This document shows, piece by piece, positions 7,721 through 16,345 of a DNA stretch of 64,000 bases (positions are counted from its first letter, which is position 1; every line of letters begins with the position of its first letter). A program made the translations under genes and the position numbers. Where the stretch lies: the NCBI RefSeq assembly GCF_005877005.1, contig NZ_SSNH01000016.1, positions 1-64,000 on the forward strand, read 5' to 3'. The notes under the pieces were generated by a model. The model was not told the origin of the DNA. It saw only the letters and a program-made list of their open reading frames with translations, and made no database searches. Source of the DNA: Sinomonas susongensis (GTDB lineage Bacteria > Actinomycetota > Actinomycetes > Actinomycetales > Micrococcaceae).

Positions 7721-9145
7721 TCAGAGTCCTACCGTTCCCATGTGGTTGATGAGGGTGTCGAGGGTCTGGTCGAGCGCCGTCAGGACGCGCGCTGCCGCCT
7801 GATACGCGTGCTGGCCCGCAAGCAGGTTCACGTTCTCCTCGTCGAGGCTGACCGAGGCGCCGGACGTCTGGGCCGTTTTCGCCGTCGTCGCCGCGGTCGC
7901 CGTCATCGTCTCCTGCTGCTGTGCGGTCTGGGACGAGCTGCCGACGCGCGAGACGAAAGCGGCCCACTTGCTGTCGGGGGAGCCTGCCTGAGTGCTGAGC
8001 TGGGCGACTGCATCCGCGTTCGAGCCGTCGTTCGTCCCGGTGCTCAATGCTCCGGAGGCGATTCCGCTCGCGTCGCCGGGCACCACGCTCAGGCCCTGGG
8101 CCGCAGGGAGGGAGGGGTTGATGGCGAAGAAGTCCAGGCCAGTCGCGCCGGACGGCGTCTTGCCCTGGCTGTGCACGCTATTGACCGCCTGCGCGAGGGA
8201 TACCGTGAACTCGTTGTACTGCGCGGCGGCCTCGGCGATGGGTCCGCCGGTCCCGGAGGCATTAGCGGGAGCCAGGACGGAGAGGTCGCCGGCGACCGTC
8301 CCGCCGTCGAGCCCCACCGGGACGCTCGGGCGGTCCGCCCACACGAGGGTCGGGGCACCCGACGACGTGTCAGCCAGGCTCTGAGGACCCGTGAGCTGGA
8401 CGGCGCGTGAGGTGCCCCCTGTGACAAGCGCGTTGCCTCCGAGGAAGACGGCGACCGTTCCGTCGGACTGCTGGCGGACGGATCCGCCGGCGAGCGATGC
8501 AATCGTCTCGGTGAGCTTCGACCGCTGGTCGATGAGCTCGTTCGCGTTGCCGCCCGCGGCCAAGGTCGAGCGGATGCTCGTGTTCAGTTTCGCGACCTGG
8601 GCTGCGGCGTCGTTGAGCGAGGTGACCATGCCCTGCGCCTCCGACTGCGTGGAGGACCACTGGGCGGCAAGCGCCGAGTACCCGCTTGAGAGTTCGGCCG
8701 CGAGCTGCTTGCCGTTCTGGACCACCGTTGCTGCGGCCGAGGCGTCGTTCGGCTGGTTCGCGAGGTCCTGCCAGGACGACCAGAACGACTGCAGCTGCGC
8801 TGAGATCCCGTTCGCCCCGGGCTCCTGGAGGGTCGTCTCGATGGCTTGGTACGCCGTCGAGCGCTGAGCTGCGTAGCCGGCGGACGACGACGTCGACCTC
8901 ACCGAGGCGTCGAGCAGCGCGTTGCCGAGCCGGGCAATCGAGTCTACGGAGACGCCCTGGCCGACCTGAGATACCGCGGCCGAGCCCATTGTCCTGGCGA
9001 GCGGCCCCATGGCGGACTGCTCGAGGCGCTGCCGGGTATAGCCGTCGGTCCCGACGTTGTCGATGTTCTGGCCCGCGACGTCGATGGCCTGCTGCGCGGC
9101 CGAGAGGCCGCGGTAGGCCGCGTTGAGGGCGCCGAATGTGCTCAC
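7721..9145 (-). CDS. flgK: Hook-associated protein FlgK (HAP1)
   Basis: 474 residues. The start MSTFGALNAAYRGLSAAQQAI with the rod/hook motif AGQNIDNVGTDGYTRQR, plus the C-terminal VSLDEENVNLLAGQHAYQAA helix, identify FlgK. It caps the hook and connects to FlgL. Length fits the shorter Gram-positive forms. Sits 13 bp after flgN, its likely export chaperone, and 1 bp before flgL. Confidence 0.94.
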   Translation of the reverse strand: MSTFGALNAAYRGLSAAQQAIDVAGQNIDNVGTDGYTRQRLEQSAMGPLARTMGSAAVSQVGQGVSVDSIARLGNALLDASVRSTSSSAGYAAQRSTAYQAIETTLQEPGANGISAQLQSFWSSWQDLANQPNDASAAATVVQNGKQLAAELSSGYSALAAQWSSTQSEAQGMVTSLNDAAAQVAKLNTSIRSTLAAGGNANELIDQRSKLTETIASLAGGSVRQQSDGTVAVFLGGNALVTGGTSRAVQLTGPQSLADTSSGAPTLVWADRPSVPVGLDGGTVAGDLSVLAPANASGTGGPIAEAAAQYNEFTVSLAQAVNSVHSQGKTPSGATGLDFFAINPSLPAAQGLSVVPGDASGIASGALSTGTNDGSNADAVAQLSTQAGSPDSKWAAFVSRVGSSSQTAQQQETMTATAATTAKTAQTSGASVSLDEENVNLLAGQHAYQAAARVLTALDQTLDTLINHMGTVGL

Positions 9146-9158
9146 AGTCGTCCTTCGG

Positions 9159-9641
9159 TCAGAGGTCTCGGGCGAAGAACCGGGACTCGTTCGTGCCAGC
9201 GGCCCGGCCGTGGTCGTCGTAGGTCTTGGCCATCGACGTGACGTCCGCGAGCGTCTCCTGCGTGGAGCGCGAGGCGGCGCGGAGGAACTGGGCGTTGGCG
9301 TCGCGGAGCTGGCGGATGACGGCGGTCTGTTCCGTCATCGCCTTGAGGTGCGCGGTGAGGATCTCGCCCCACGGCCCCTCCGGCGCGCCAGCCGCGAGCT
9401 CCCGCAGCGTTGCCTCCTCGGGCAGGCCCCATTCCTTGGCTGTGGCGGCGGCAGTCACCGCGCGGGCGAGCCCTGCCGCGGACAGGCGTTCGAGGACCTG
9501 CTCGACCTCGCGGGTCGCGTGGGAGATCCAGCGGGTCTTGCCTGCCGTGAGGAGGAGCTGCTCCTCCTCGAGCTTGAAGGTCAGGAGGTCCAGCAGCTCG
9601 CGCTCATGCCAGAGCTGGGCCGAGAGGTCATGGATCGCCAT
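9159..9641 (-). CDS. flgN: FlgN-family flagellar export chaperone
   Basis: 160 residues, almost all helical, beginning MAIHDLSAQLWHERELLDLL and continuing LTFKLEEEQLLLTAGKTRWI, the pattern of FlgN. FlgN keeps FlgK and FlgL export-competent in the cytoplasm. First gene of the leftward operon and directly upstream of its two clients. A FliA-type promoter lies 70-98 bp upstream on this strand. Confidence 0.82.
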   Translation of the reverse strand: MAIHDLSAQLWHERELLDLLTFKLEEEQLLLTAGKTRWISHATREVEQVLERLSAAGLARAVTAAATAKEWGLPEEATLRELAAGAPEGPWGEILTAHLKAMTEQTAVIRQLRDANAQFLRAASRSTQETLADVTSMAKTYDDHGRAAGTNESRFFARDL

Positions 9642-9710
9642 TCAGTGGCCAACTCCTCATCCGTGGGCCTTGCAGGACGCGTACGCGGCGATCGGCGCCA
9701 CGTTGTAGAC

Positions 9711-9739
9711 CCTTATCGGCGCGGCGGGGGCCTTCGTAA
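9711..9739 (-). promoter_or_regulatory. FliA-type promoter of flgN-flgK-flgL-fliW
   Basis: On the minus strand TTAC (9739-9736), 15 bp, then GCCGATAAGG (9720-9711). The spacing and -10 element match the sigma-28/WhiG consensus (TAAA-N15-GCCGATAA) and the other sites found before fliC, flgB, swrD and fliM. Confidence 0.8.
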
Positions 9740-9787
9740 GCACGCCGCCTCCCGGAGCCGCCTTCCCCGGGCCGGCGACCGATCGGG

Positions 9788-10351
9788 CTATCGCAGAACG
9801 CGGTAGCGGAGGTAGACCACATTTGAGCTCATGGTGCGGGTCTCGACGAGTTCGAGATCCACCCGGAGCTCGTGTCGCGGAAAGTAAGGGATGCCACCGC
9901 CGAGCAGCACCGGGTAGACCCGGGCCCGGTACTCGTCGATGAGACCCAGATCGGCGGCCTCGGCAGCGAGAGCCGCCCCGCCGATCGCGATGTCCCCGTT
10001 CCCCGGCTGCACTCGCAACCGCTCGATCTCCTCAGCCAGGCCGCCCGAGGCAAGCCGGGCGTTGCCCTGGAGCCCCGACAGCGTGGTGGAGAACACCACC
10101 TTGGGGAGCGCCCTCCAGATCGCCGCGAACTCGACCGTCGAGAAGCCGAGCGAGGGATTCTGCTCGGCAGTCTCCCAGTACAGCATCGTCTCGTACAGCT
10201 TCCGTCCCAGCAGGTGGACGCCCGTGCCACGGACTTCGTCGGTCGCGAGGCGGAAGACCTCCTCGTCGGGAGCAGTCCACCCGACGCCTCCATCTGGGCC
10301 GACGATGTAGCCGTCGAGGGAGACCGCCATCGAATAGGTCACCCTCCGCAT
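9788..10351 (-). CDS. Dihydrofolate reductase-family (RibD C-terminal-like) protein
   Basis: 187 residues from ATG 10351, set by AGGAGGAATTCCG before it. Typical RibD_C/YwjB features: MRRVTYSMAVSLDGYIVGPDGGVGW (in parts: MRRVTYSMAVSLDGYI then GPDGGVGW), LLGRKLYETM, KVVFSTTL, GDIAIGGAALAAEA and YRARVYPVLLGGGIPYF. These proteins bind NADPH; substrates in this branch are mostly unknown. Probably in an operon with the VOC gene upstream (39 bp apart). No flagellar role is implied. Confidence 0.85.
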   Translation of the reverse strand: MRRVTYSMAVSLDGYIVGPDGGVGWTAPDEEVFRLATDEVRGTGVHLLGRKLYETMLYWETAEQNPSLGFSTVEFAAIWRALPKVVFSTTLSGLQGNARLASGGLAEEIERLRVQPGNGDIAIGGAALAAEAADLGLIDEYRARVYPVLLGGGIPYFPRHELRVDLELVETRTMSSNVVYLRYRVLR

Positions 10352-10390
10352 CGGAATTCCTCCTCGCCGTACACCCATGAGCACCCCATA

Positions 10391-10831
10391 TCAGCCGAGC
10401 TCCTCCGCCAGCGCAACGATGATCCCCTCCGGGCCGCGGACGTAGCACAGTCGGTAGCTGTCCTGGTACTGCGAGACCTCTGCGACGAGTTCCACGCCGC
10501 GCGCCCGCAGGCCCGCGACGGCCACGTCGAGGTCGTCGACGGCGAACATGACGCTGCGGAGGCCGAGCGTGTTTCCGGGTGGGTTCTGCTGCCCGCCGCC
10601 AACCGCTGCCGGGGTGTGGAACTTCGTCAGTTCGAGCCGGCCGTGGCCGTCCGGGGTGCGCATCATCGCGATGTCGACCCGGACACCGTCGAGGCCGACG
10701 ACGCGGTCGACCCAGGGTCCCTCGACCGGCGCCTCGCCCTCGAGCTCCATACCGAGCTCGACGAAGAACGTGACAGCGGCCTCAAGGTCGTCGACGACGA
10801 CGCCTACATGGTCCATCCGCTGGATTGCCAC
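10391..10831 (-). CDS. VOC-family (glyoxalase/dioxygenase-like) protein
   Basis: 146 residues from GTG 10831, chosen because AAGGGAG lies just upstream. Two beta-alpha-beta-beta-beta units: IQRMDHVGVVVDDLEAAVTFF at the start and LRSVMFAVDDLDVAVAGLRARG in the second half, ending YVRGPEGIIVALAEEL. Conserved His and Glu positions (DHVG, GRLEL, GIIVAL) fit metal ligands of the family. Substrate not predictable. Divergent from fliC. Confidence 0.83.
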   Translation of the reverse strand: MAIQRMDHVGVVVDDLEAAVTFFVELGMELEGEAPVEGPWVDRVVGLDGVRVDIAMMRTPDGHGRLELTKFHTPAAVGGGQQNPPGNTLGLRSVMFAVDDLDVAVAGLRARGVELVAEVSQYQDSYRLCYVRGPEGIIVALAEELG

Positions 10832-10925
10832 AGCGCTCCCTTCTTGCGGCGTAGGGTCCGCTGCCAATTCTCGATCCGACCACCACTTGGTGTTGAGGTC
10901 CCGAGAAGAATTCTTCCTCGGTCAC

Positions 10926-10952
10926 TTACGTGCAACCCGCAGCGGCCGATTG
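10926..10952 (+). promoter_or_regulatory. FliA-type promoter of flagellin
   Basis: TTAC at 10926-10929, 15 bp, GCCGATTG at 10945-10952. Same architecture as the flgN, flgB and swrD promoters, with T instead of A at the seventh -10 position. The start of transcription would be near 10958-10962, giving a leader of about 55-60 nt. Confidence 0.75.
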
Positions 10953-10962
10953 GTGGCAGTGA

Positions 10963-11010
10963 GGGCCCACGGACGGGCCCGGAGCATGAACCACAACTCA
11001 TTCACGGAGG
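10963..11010 (+). promoter_or_regulatory. Candidate CsrA-binding sites in the flagellin leader
   Basis: A 6-bp stem GGGCCC (10963-10968 and 10975-10980) presents the hexaloop ACGGAC, with the GGA core exposed. A second ACGGAGG (11004-11010) is the ribosome site itself, 6 nt before the ATG. A GGA-loop hairpin plus a GGA-containing Shine-Dalgarno is how CsrA represses flagellin translation in Bacillus subtilis hag. Confidence 0.6.
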
Positions 11011-11016
11011 ACTCAG

Positions 11017-11880
11017 ATGGCTCTCAGCGTCAACACCAACCTCATGGCCCAGCAGGCCTACCTCAACCTCAACAAGACCTCGGCTGATATGGCCAGCTCG
11101 ATGGCGAAGCTCTCGAGCGGCCTGCGGATCAACACCGCGGCGGACGACGCCGCCGGCCTCTCGATCTCCCAGGGCCTGCAGTCCCAGGTCGACGGCTCCC
11201 AGATCGCCTCCCGCAACGCGCAGGACGGCATCAACGTCATCCAGACGGCCGACGGCGCCCTCGGCGAGGTCCACTCGATCCTCCAGCGCATGCGCGACCT
11301 CGCGGTCCAGGCGGGCAACGACTCGAACAACCCCGCCTCCCGCACGGCGATCAAGTCCGAAGGCGACGCCCTCGGCCAGGAGCTCAACCGCATCACGAAC
11401 TCCACCAACTTCAACGGCATCAAGCTCCTCGACGGTTCCGCTTCGGGCGCAACGGCCCTCAGCTTCCAGGTCGGCGCCGACGGCTCCGCCAACAGCCAGA
11501 TCAAGGTCGACTTCGGCAACCTGACGACCTCTTTGGCGGCAGGTGCGAACAGCTTCTCCGGTACGACGGGTGCGAGCGGGTTCCTCGTGGACACGGCTGC
11601 GAACGCCGCGACCACGATCACGAACCTCGACACGGCGATCGCGGCGGTCTCCGCCCAGCGGTCGGGCCTCGGCGCTGCGCAGAACCGCCTGGGCCACGCG
11701 GTCAACGTGCTGAACACCTCGGCTCAGAACCTCACCGCGGCGAAGTCGCACATCACCGACACCGACATGGCGTCCGAGATGGTCAACTACACCAAGGACT
11801 CCATCCTGTCGCAGGCTGGCACGGCGATGCTCGCGCAGGCCAACCAGTCCGGCCAGGGCATCCTCAAGCTCCTCGGCTAG
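11017..11880 (+). CDS. fliC: Flagellin
   Basis: 287 residues. The N-terminus MALSVNTNLMAQQAYLNLNK and LSSGLRINTAADDAAGLSIS, and the C-terminus ITDTDMASEMVNYTKDSILSQAG ending KLLG, are the conserved D0/D1 helices. The middle (about residues 135-195) is short, so the filament would have a small or no D2/D3 surface domain. Strong ribosome site ACGGAGG. Monocistronic: own FliA promoter and a hairpin after the stop. Export through the flagellar type III pore, with FliS as chaperone. Confidence 0.97.
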   Translation: MALSVNTNLMAQQAYLNLNKTSADMASSMAKLSSGLRINTAADDAAGLSISQGLQSQVDGSQIASRNAQDGINVIQTADGALGEVHSILQRMRDLAVQAGNDSNNPASRTAIKSEGDALGQELNRITNSTNFNGIKLLDGSASGATALSFQVGADGSANSQIKVDFGNLTTSLAAGANSFSGTTGASGFLVDTAANAATTITNLDTAIAAVSAQRSGLGAAQNRLGHAVNVLNTSAQNLTAAKSHITDTDMASEMVNYTKDSILSQAGTAMLAQANQSGQGILKLLG

Positions 11881-11898
11881 AAAACCGATCAAACGCTG

Positions 11899-11936
11899 AT
11901 GGCGGTCAGGGTGGCCAACCTGCTCCTGACCGCCAT
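11899..11936 (+). terminator. Hairpin after flagellin
   Basis: Perfect 12-bp inverted repeat ATGGCGGTCAGG / CCTGACCGCCAT with a 14-nt loop, 18 bp after the fliC stop. No T-run. It could terminate most flagellin transcripts while letting some read through into fliD. Confidence 0.7.
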
Positions 11937-11967
11937 TGGCGTCTGACTGACGCTAAGGAGTCAGAGC

Positions 11968-13386
11968 ATGACCGGAGTGTCGATCAACGGGCTCGGCAGC
12001 GGGCTCGACATCACGTCGATCATCAATTCCCTCATGCAGGTCGAAGCCCTGCCGCAGCAGCAGCTCCAGCAGACGCAGGCCAACGATCAGAGCATGATCA
12101 GCGCGCTGCAGGCGGTCAACGGGAAGGCCTCGTCGCTCGCCACGCTCGCCGACAAGATGGCGTTCCCTGGGGCGCTCAATCTCTTCACCGCGTCGTCGAG
12201 CAGCACCGCCGTCACGGCGACGGCGGGCACGACGGCGACCGCGGGCACCTTCAGCGTGCAGATCAACCAGACCGCCCAGACCCAGGTCGACGTCACTGCG
12301 CCCATGTCGGGCTGGCCGACGGACTCCACCGGGGCGCCGTCGGCCCTCACTCTGGTCGACTCGACCGGCAAGCAGACCCAGATCACCCCCGCGAGCACCT
12401 CGCTCGACGACGTCGTGAGCGCGGTCAACGCGGCCGGCGGCCCGGCAACGGCCATGAAGGTCGCCGCTGGGACTGATGCAAGCGGCAACCCGCTGTACCG
12501 CCTCCAGCTGACGGCCGCGCAGTCTGGGGCCACGGGTGCATTCAAGGTCTACCAAGGGTCGTCGTCCGCGGTCACCGCCGGCACCGCGACGGACCTCATG
12601 TCCCAGTCAGGTGCCGCCGTCGTCACCGCAGCGCAGGACGCCTCGGCGACCCTCTACGCGGGAACGGCCGCGCAGCAGACCATCACGTCGTCGTCGAACA
12701 CCTTCAAGAACCTCTTCCCGGGGGTCGACGTCACCGCGACGTCTGCGGCGGCCGGCACGACGGCGACCATCACCGTCGCGAGCGACAACGCGGGCATCAC
12801 GAAGCAGGCCAGCGATCTCGTGAGCTCGATCAACGACCTGCTGGGCAACATCGCGGACAACACGAAGGTCACCACGACCATCAACGCCACGAGCGGCTCG
12901 TCAGCCGCCGGGGGCCTGTTCACGGGGGACTCGGCCGTGAGGGGGGTCGCGGACGCCATCACGGACGCCCTCTACATGCCGACGAGCAACGGCCACTCAC
13001 CGTCGGAATTCGGCATCAGCATCCAGCAGGACGGCAGCTTCGTCTTCGACTCGACCAAGCTCCAAGCAGCGCTCACCGCGGATCCGGCGGGCACGCAGTC
13101 GGCACTCCAGGAGATCGCCTCGCGGGTCTCCACTGCAGCGAAGAACGCGTCCGACCCCGTCACAGGGTCGATCACGTCCCTCATCTCAGGCCAGCAGGCC
13201 GACGTTGCCGACCTGGCCAACCAGATCAGCGACTGGGGGACACGCCTCGCGGACCGCAAGGCCACGCTGACCGCCCTCTACAACGCGATGGACACGTCGA
13301 TGGGCACGCTCAAGTCCCAGCAGTCCTGGCTCACGAGCCAGATCGCCGGCCTGCCCACCTACTCGTCCAGCAGCTCCAAAGGTTAG
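11968..13386 (+). CDS. fliD: Filament cap protein FliD (HAP2)
   Basis: 472 residues. FliD_N motif GLGSGLDITSIINSLMQVEALPQQQ at the start (seen as GLGSGLDITSIINSLMQ), long Thr/Ala-rich middle, and FliD_C features QADVADLANQISDWGTRLADRK and LTALYNAMDTSMGTLKSQQSWL at the end. It caps the growing filament and folds incoming flagellin. Start follows AAGGAGTC. Followed after 8 bp by fliS. Length typical. Confidence 0.95.
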   Translation: MTGVSINGLGSGLDITSIINSLMQVEALPQQQLQQTQANDQSMISALQAVNGKASSLATLADKMAFPGALNLFTASSSSTAVTATAGTTATAGTFSVQINQTAQTQVDVTAPMSGWPTDSTGAPSALTLVDSTGKQTQITPASTSLDDVVSAVNAAGGPATAMKVAAGTDASGNPLYRLQLTAAQSGATGAFKVYQGSSSAVTAGTATDLMSQSGAAVVTAAQDASATLYAGTAAQQTITSSSNTFKNLFPGVDVTATSAAAGTTATITVASDNAGITKQASDLVSSINDLLGNIADNTKVTTTINATSGSSAAGGLFTGDSAVRGVADAITDALYMPTSNGHSPSEFGISIQQDGSFVFDSTKLQAALTADPAGTQSALQEIASRVSTAAKNASDPVTGSITSLISGQQADVADLANQISDWGTRLADRKATLTALYNAMDTSMGTLKSQQSWLTSQIAGLPTYSSSSSKG

Positions 13387-13394
13387 GAACTCCC

Positions 13395-13820
13395 ATGACC
13401 CTCCAGCCAGCCCGCGCGCGGCAGCTGTACAACCGTGACGCGATCCTCTCCGCGAGCCCTGTCCGGCTCCTCACGATGATCTACGACCGGCTCATGCTCG
13501 ACCTCCACCGCGCCGAGAAGGCACAGGAGGCCGCGGACTGGCAGGCTGCGAGCGACTCCCTCCTGCACGCGCAGGACATCATCGCGGAGCTCAGCGCGAC
13601 CCTCAAGTCCGGCATCTGGGACGGAGCGGAGAGTCTCCGCAGCCTCTACGACTACGTGCGCCGCGCGCTCGTCAACGCGAACATCAACCGCAATCCCTCG
13701 CTCACCCGCGAGGCCATCGCCCTCGTCGAGCCGCTGCGCCAATCGTGGCACCAGGCAGCGGCCTCGCTTCCTGCCGAACGCCCGGAGGCAACCGCAGCAC
13801 TCGGGGGCTACGTTGGCTGA
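13395..13820 (+). CDS. fliS: Flagellin export chaperone FliS
   Basis: 141 residues, helical. QLYNRDAILSASPVRLLTMIYDRLMLDLHRAEKA (in parts: LYNRDAILSASPVRLLTMIYD, then LDLHRAEKA) matches the FliS helices, followed by SLLHAQDIIAELSATLK and SLYDYVRRALVNANI. FliS binds the flagellin C-terminus in the cytoplasm. Between fliD and a small gene whose start overlaps its end. Confidence 0.93.
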   Translation: MTLQPARARQLYNRDAILSASPVRLLTMIYDRLMLDLHRAEKAQEAADWQAASDSLLHAQDIIAELSATLKSGIWDGAESLRSLYDYVRRALVNANINRNPSLTREAIALVEPLRQSWHQAAASLPAERPEATAALGGYVG

Positions 13821-14109
13821 CTCGTGGGACGAAGTGCTCGGTCGCCTTGAGGCAGACCTGGACGCCGTCGAGCACCAGCTCAAGGACCCCGCCGCGGGCG
13901 CCGTCGAGGCATGGCCGCTCCCCCTCGGGCTCGGGCCGATCCCGGAGCGACTGGTCCGGCGGGCGCTCGCGCTGAGCGACCGCCAGGAGGTCCTCGCCAA
14001 TCTCCTCGAAGAGGCGAAGGCCAAGTCCGCGCGGCACCTCGCCGTCGTCCGCTCGGTCCCGTCCCCCAGGGCCGAGGGAGCCCCGATCTACCTGGATCTC
14101 AAGGGCTGA
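13813..14109 (+). CDS. Small helical protein in the FliT slot
   Basis: 98 residues from a TTG at 13813, overlapping the fliS end by 8 bp. It has two helical stretches, SWDEVLGRLEADLDAVEHQL and ERLVRRALALSDRQEVLANLLEEAKAK (as ALALSDRQEVLANLLEEAKA), separated by a Pro/Gly-rich loop, with an extended end. FliT chaperones often occupy this place after fliS, but I see no clear FliT signature. Translational coupling to fliS argues for a flagellar role. Confidence 0.65.
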   Translation: MADSWDEVLGRLEADLDAVEHQLKDPAAGAVEAWPLPLGLGPIPERLVRRALALSDRQEVLANLLEEAKAKSARHLAVVRSVPSPRAEGAPIYLDLKG

Positions 14110-14128
14110 AGTCCGAACGGACGCCGCA

Positions 14129-15775
14129 TCACGGCACCGGGTCGGGAGAGGACGGCCCGATCGGAAGGATCGGCGCACCGAAGTCGGTGATGGTGTACCG
14201 GCCGCAGTGGACGTTGCTTGATGGGGCGGTGCGGGCTGCCGAGGGCAGGACGAGCGGTGTGGGCTCGGCGTCGGTCACCACGAACGAGACCTTCGTGCTC
14301 GAGTAGTCCGTGCGGTTGGTGAGCCATGCGTACTCACCGAACTGGCTGTCCACCTGCACCAGCTGACTGGGTTCGGGGAGAAGGGCCTTGGCGGCACGGA
14401 CCGCCCAGAACCTCCCCGCCCCGGTCTCGTGGCTCGCGCTGACCCAGGCTTTTACGCAAGTGAGATCCGGGTCGACGGCGGCTGCAGACCTGCCGAGCGC
14501 TCCGGCTGCCGCCGTCGATACGGCGAGGCAGGCGACGACGAGGCCCGCGAGTAGCCCCTTGACGGCCTTGTCGGGAAGCCGGCGGAACAGTGCGCCGCCC
14601 TGGGTGAAGAGTCTCGGGGCCAGCACCAGGGTGCACACGGGAGCGAAGTACAGGGGCTGGAGGTAGCGGACCCAGAATTGGCCGAGGAGGATCATTCCGC
14701 CCATGACTGCCAACGGAGCGAGCCAGGCCAACCCGCTGAGGACGGCGGTCCCGGCGTCTCGGGTGGCGAGGGAACCGCGGAACACGATCACCGAGATGAG
14801 GATCAGTGCGATGACAGCTGTCAGAGACACGGCGCCCTCGATCGTCGAGGCTCTTTCTGCCAGCATGTGCGGGTAGAAGATGGCCGCCACGCTGGCCTTC
14901 CCGGGGTTGACGTAGGAAGGACCGTCCCTGAGGATGAGGGACCCGAACGGAATCCTCGCCAGGAGGCCGAGGCAGCTGCCGAGGGCCAGGAGAGCAGCCG
15001 CAAGTGCAGAGCGTCGCCAGCGGATGACACGCTTCCACGCGACCAAGGCGAGCACGACGCCGAGCGGCAGTACCTCCCAAGCAAGGAACAGTGGGTTCGT
15101 GAGGCTCGAGAGCGCAGCTACCCCCACGAGGACGAGTTCCAGCCAGCGCCAGCGGCTCAGACCTCGGGCCTTCAGGAGCCGCACCGTGAGCGCCGTCGTG
15201 GCGATCGACGCGAGCACGGTCATGCTGTAGTACGTCGTGGTCGCGAGGAGCGAGGCGAGTTGGAAGTCGTTGTAGCCCGAGGAGCTCTCCAAGAGCGCAA
15301 AGCCCGTCATCGTGCCGAAGGCGACGAGTGCGCCGACGACGCGGTGCGCTCGCGGCCGCTCGCGCTGCACGACTCCGCTCAGGAATCTGAGCACTCCGTA
15401 GAACAGCAGGAGATTGACGACGGCGTTCAGGGCGAAGGTGCCCTTGAAGCCGAGGCCCAGCACCGAAAGAGCGAAATACAGGCCCATCTCGGGGATGAAG
15501 AGCACGGCGGAGAGGGCCCAGTCCTGCGGCTGCCCTGACAGGACGGACCCGCGAACGAGCGCGGGCAGCACCGAGTCGCCGTCGTAGTACAGCAGCCAGG
15601 AACGGTCCGTGGCGTCGATGTGCCACACGGTCACCAGGGCGAAGGCCACCGCGACGAGCAGCCCGATGGACTCGGCCAGCCACCACCGCCGGATGCGCCC
15701 CACGGGACGGGAGGTCGCGTCAGCAGTCGGCAGGAGCCGGGGCGCCGCGTCAGCCTGCACCACAGAATCGATCAC
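14129..15775 (-). CDS. Polytopic membrane protein, glycosyltransferase (PMT/GT-C)-like
   Basis: 548 residues from GTG 15775. About 11-12 hydrophobic segments. The first extracytoplasmic loop contains YYDGDSVLP and a conserved-looking acidic pair, as in GT-C family lipid-linked sugar transferases. After the last membrane helix (about residue 405) comes a soluble extracytoplasmic domain with two cysteines (DLTCVKAW and NVHCGRYT). Function is inferred from topology only; a nucleotide- or lipid-sugar substrate cannot be named. The start is uncertain. It is divergent from the flgB operon and convergent with the fliS pair. It could modify the filament or wall, but that is guesswork from position. 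Confidence 0.6.
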   Translation of the reverse strand: MIDSVVQADAAPRLLPTADATSRPVGRIRRWWLAESIGLLVAVAFALVTVWHIDATDRSWLLYYDGDSVLPALVRGSVLSGQPQDWALSAVLFIPEMGLYFALSVLGLGFKGTFALNAVVNLLLFYGVLRFLSGVVQRERPRAHRVVGALVAFGTMTGFALLESSSGYNDFQLASLLATTTYYSMTVLASIATTALTVRLLKARGLSRWRWLELVLVGVAALSSLTNPLFLAWEVLPLGVVLALVAWKRVIRWRRSALAAALLALGSCLGLLARIPFGSLILRDGPSYVNPGKASVAAIFYPHMLAERASTIEGAVSLTAVIALILISVIVFRGSLATRDAGTAVLSGLAWLAPLAVMGGMILLGQFWVRYLQPLYFAPVCTLVLAPRLFTQGGALFRRLPDKAVKGLLAGLVVACLAVSTAAAGALGRSAAAVDPDLTCVKAWVSASHETGAGRFWAVRAAKALLPEPSQLVQVDSQFGEYAWLTNRTDYSSTKVSFVVTDAEPTPLVLPSAARTAPSSNVHCGRYTITDFGAPILPIGPSSPDPVP

Positions 15776-15889
15776 CCTACCATCGTTCCAAGACACGCAG
15801 CGCCGCACATTGCTTCTCAGCAGATCCTTGGGCCTTCCTTGCGAAAGCCTGCGCTTATGGGAAAGCCGCGCCGACAGGGAAAGCCGTGC

Positions 15890-15917
15890 TAACGCCTCGC
15901 TGCACGCTGCCGATAGG
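15890..15917 (+). promoter_or_regulatory. FliA-type promoter of the flgB operon
   Basis: TAAC at 15890-15893, 15 bp, GCCGATAGG at 15909-15917, 76 bp before the flgB start. Matches the other four sites. It would drive flgBC-fliE to flgE, a run of 13 genes with no gap longer than about 43 bp. Confidence 0.8.
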
Positions 15918-15992
15918 CAACAGCGAGCACGGACTGCTCGTTGTGACCCGGCCACGGATCGGCCTCACCATCCCCTACCCAGGCAGGACAGT

Positions 15993-16334
15993 GTGCTCGA
16001 TTCCGTGACCTCTGCCGCGCTCACAAGCGCGCTCAACGGACTCTCGCTGCGTCAGCAGGCCATCGCGGACAACATCGCGAACGTCAACACGCCCGGCTAC
16101 CACGCGAAGCGCGTCCAGTTCGAGAACGCCCTCGCCGCGTCCGTCGCGGCCGGGAACGGCAACGTGCAGGCGACGACGTCGATCTCCGAGGAGCCGACGC
16201 AGCTCAACGGGAACAACGTGAACCTCGACAGCGAGACGCTCTCGAACGTCGACACCGTGCTCCGCTACCAGTTCGCGTCCCAGGCACTCAACAGCGAGTT
16301 CACGGAACTCCGCACGGCGATGAAGACGGCATAG
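15993..16334 (+). CDS. flgB: Flagellar basal-body rod protein FlgB
   Basis: 113 residues from GTG 15993. The rod motif LRQQAIADNIANVNTPGYHAK near residues 18-39 and the C-terminal helix YQFASQALNSEFTELRTAM identify FlgB. It forms the proximal rod with FlgC and FliE. A ribosome site AGGCAGGAC precedes the start. First gene of the long rightward flagellar operon. Confidence 0.93.
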   Translation: MLDSVTSAALTSALNGLSLRQQAIADNIANVNTPGYHAKRVQFENALAASVAAGNGNVQATTSISEEPTQLNGNNVNLDSETLSNVDTVLRYQFASQALNSEFTELRTAMKTA

Positions 16335-16345
16335 GGAAGCTGGCT

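Noticed and set aside
14334-15686. Long Arg/Pro-rich leftward frame inside the membrane protein gene
   Set aside because: Frame shadow of the polytopic membrane protein; typical of GC-rich DNA and without protein-like hydrophobic pattern.
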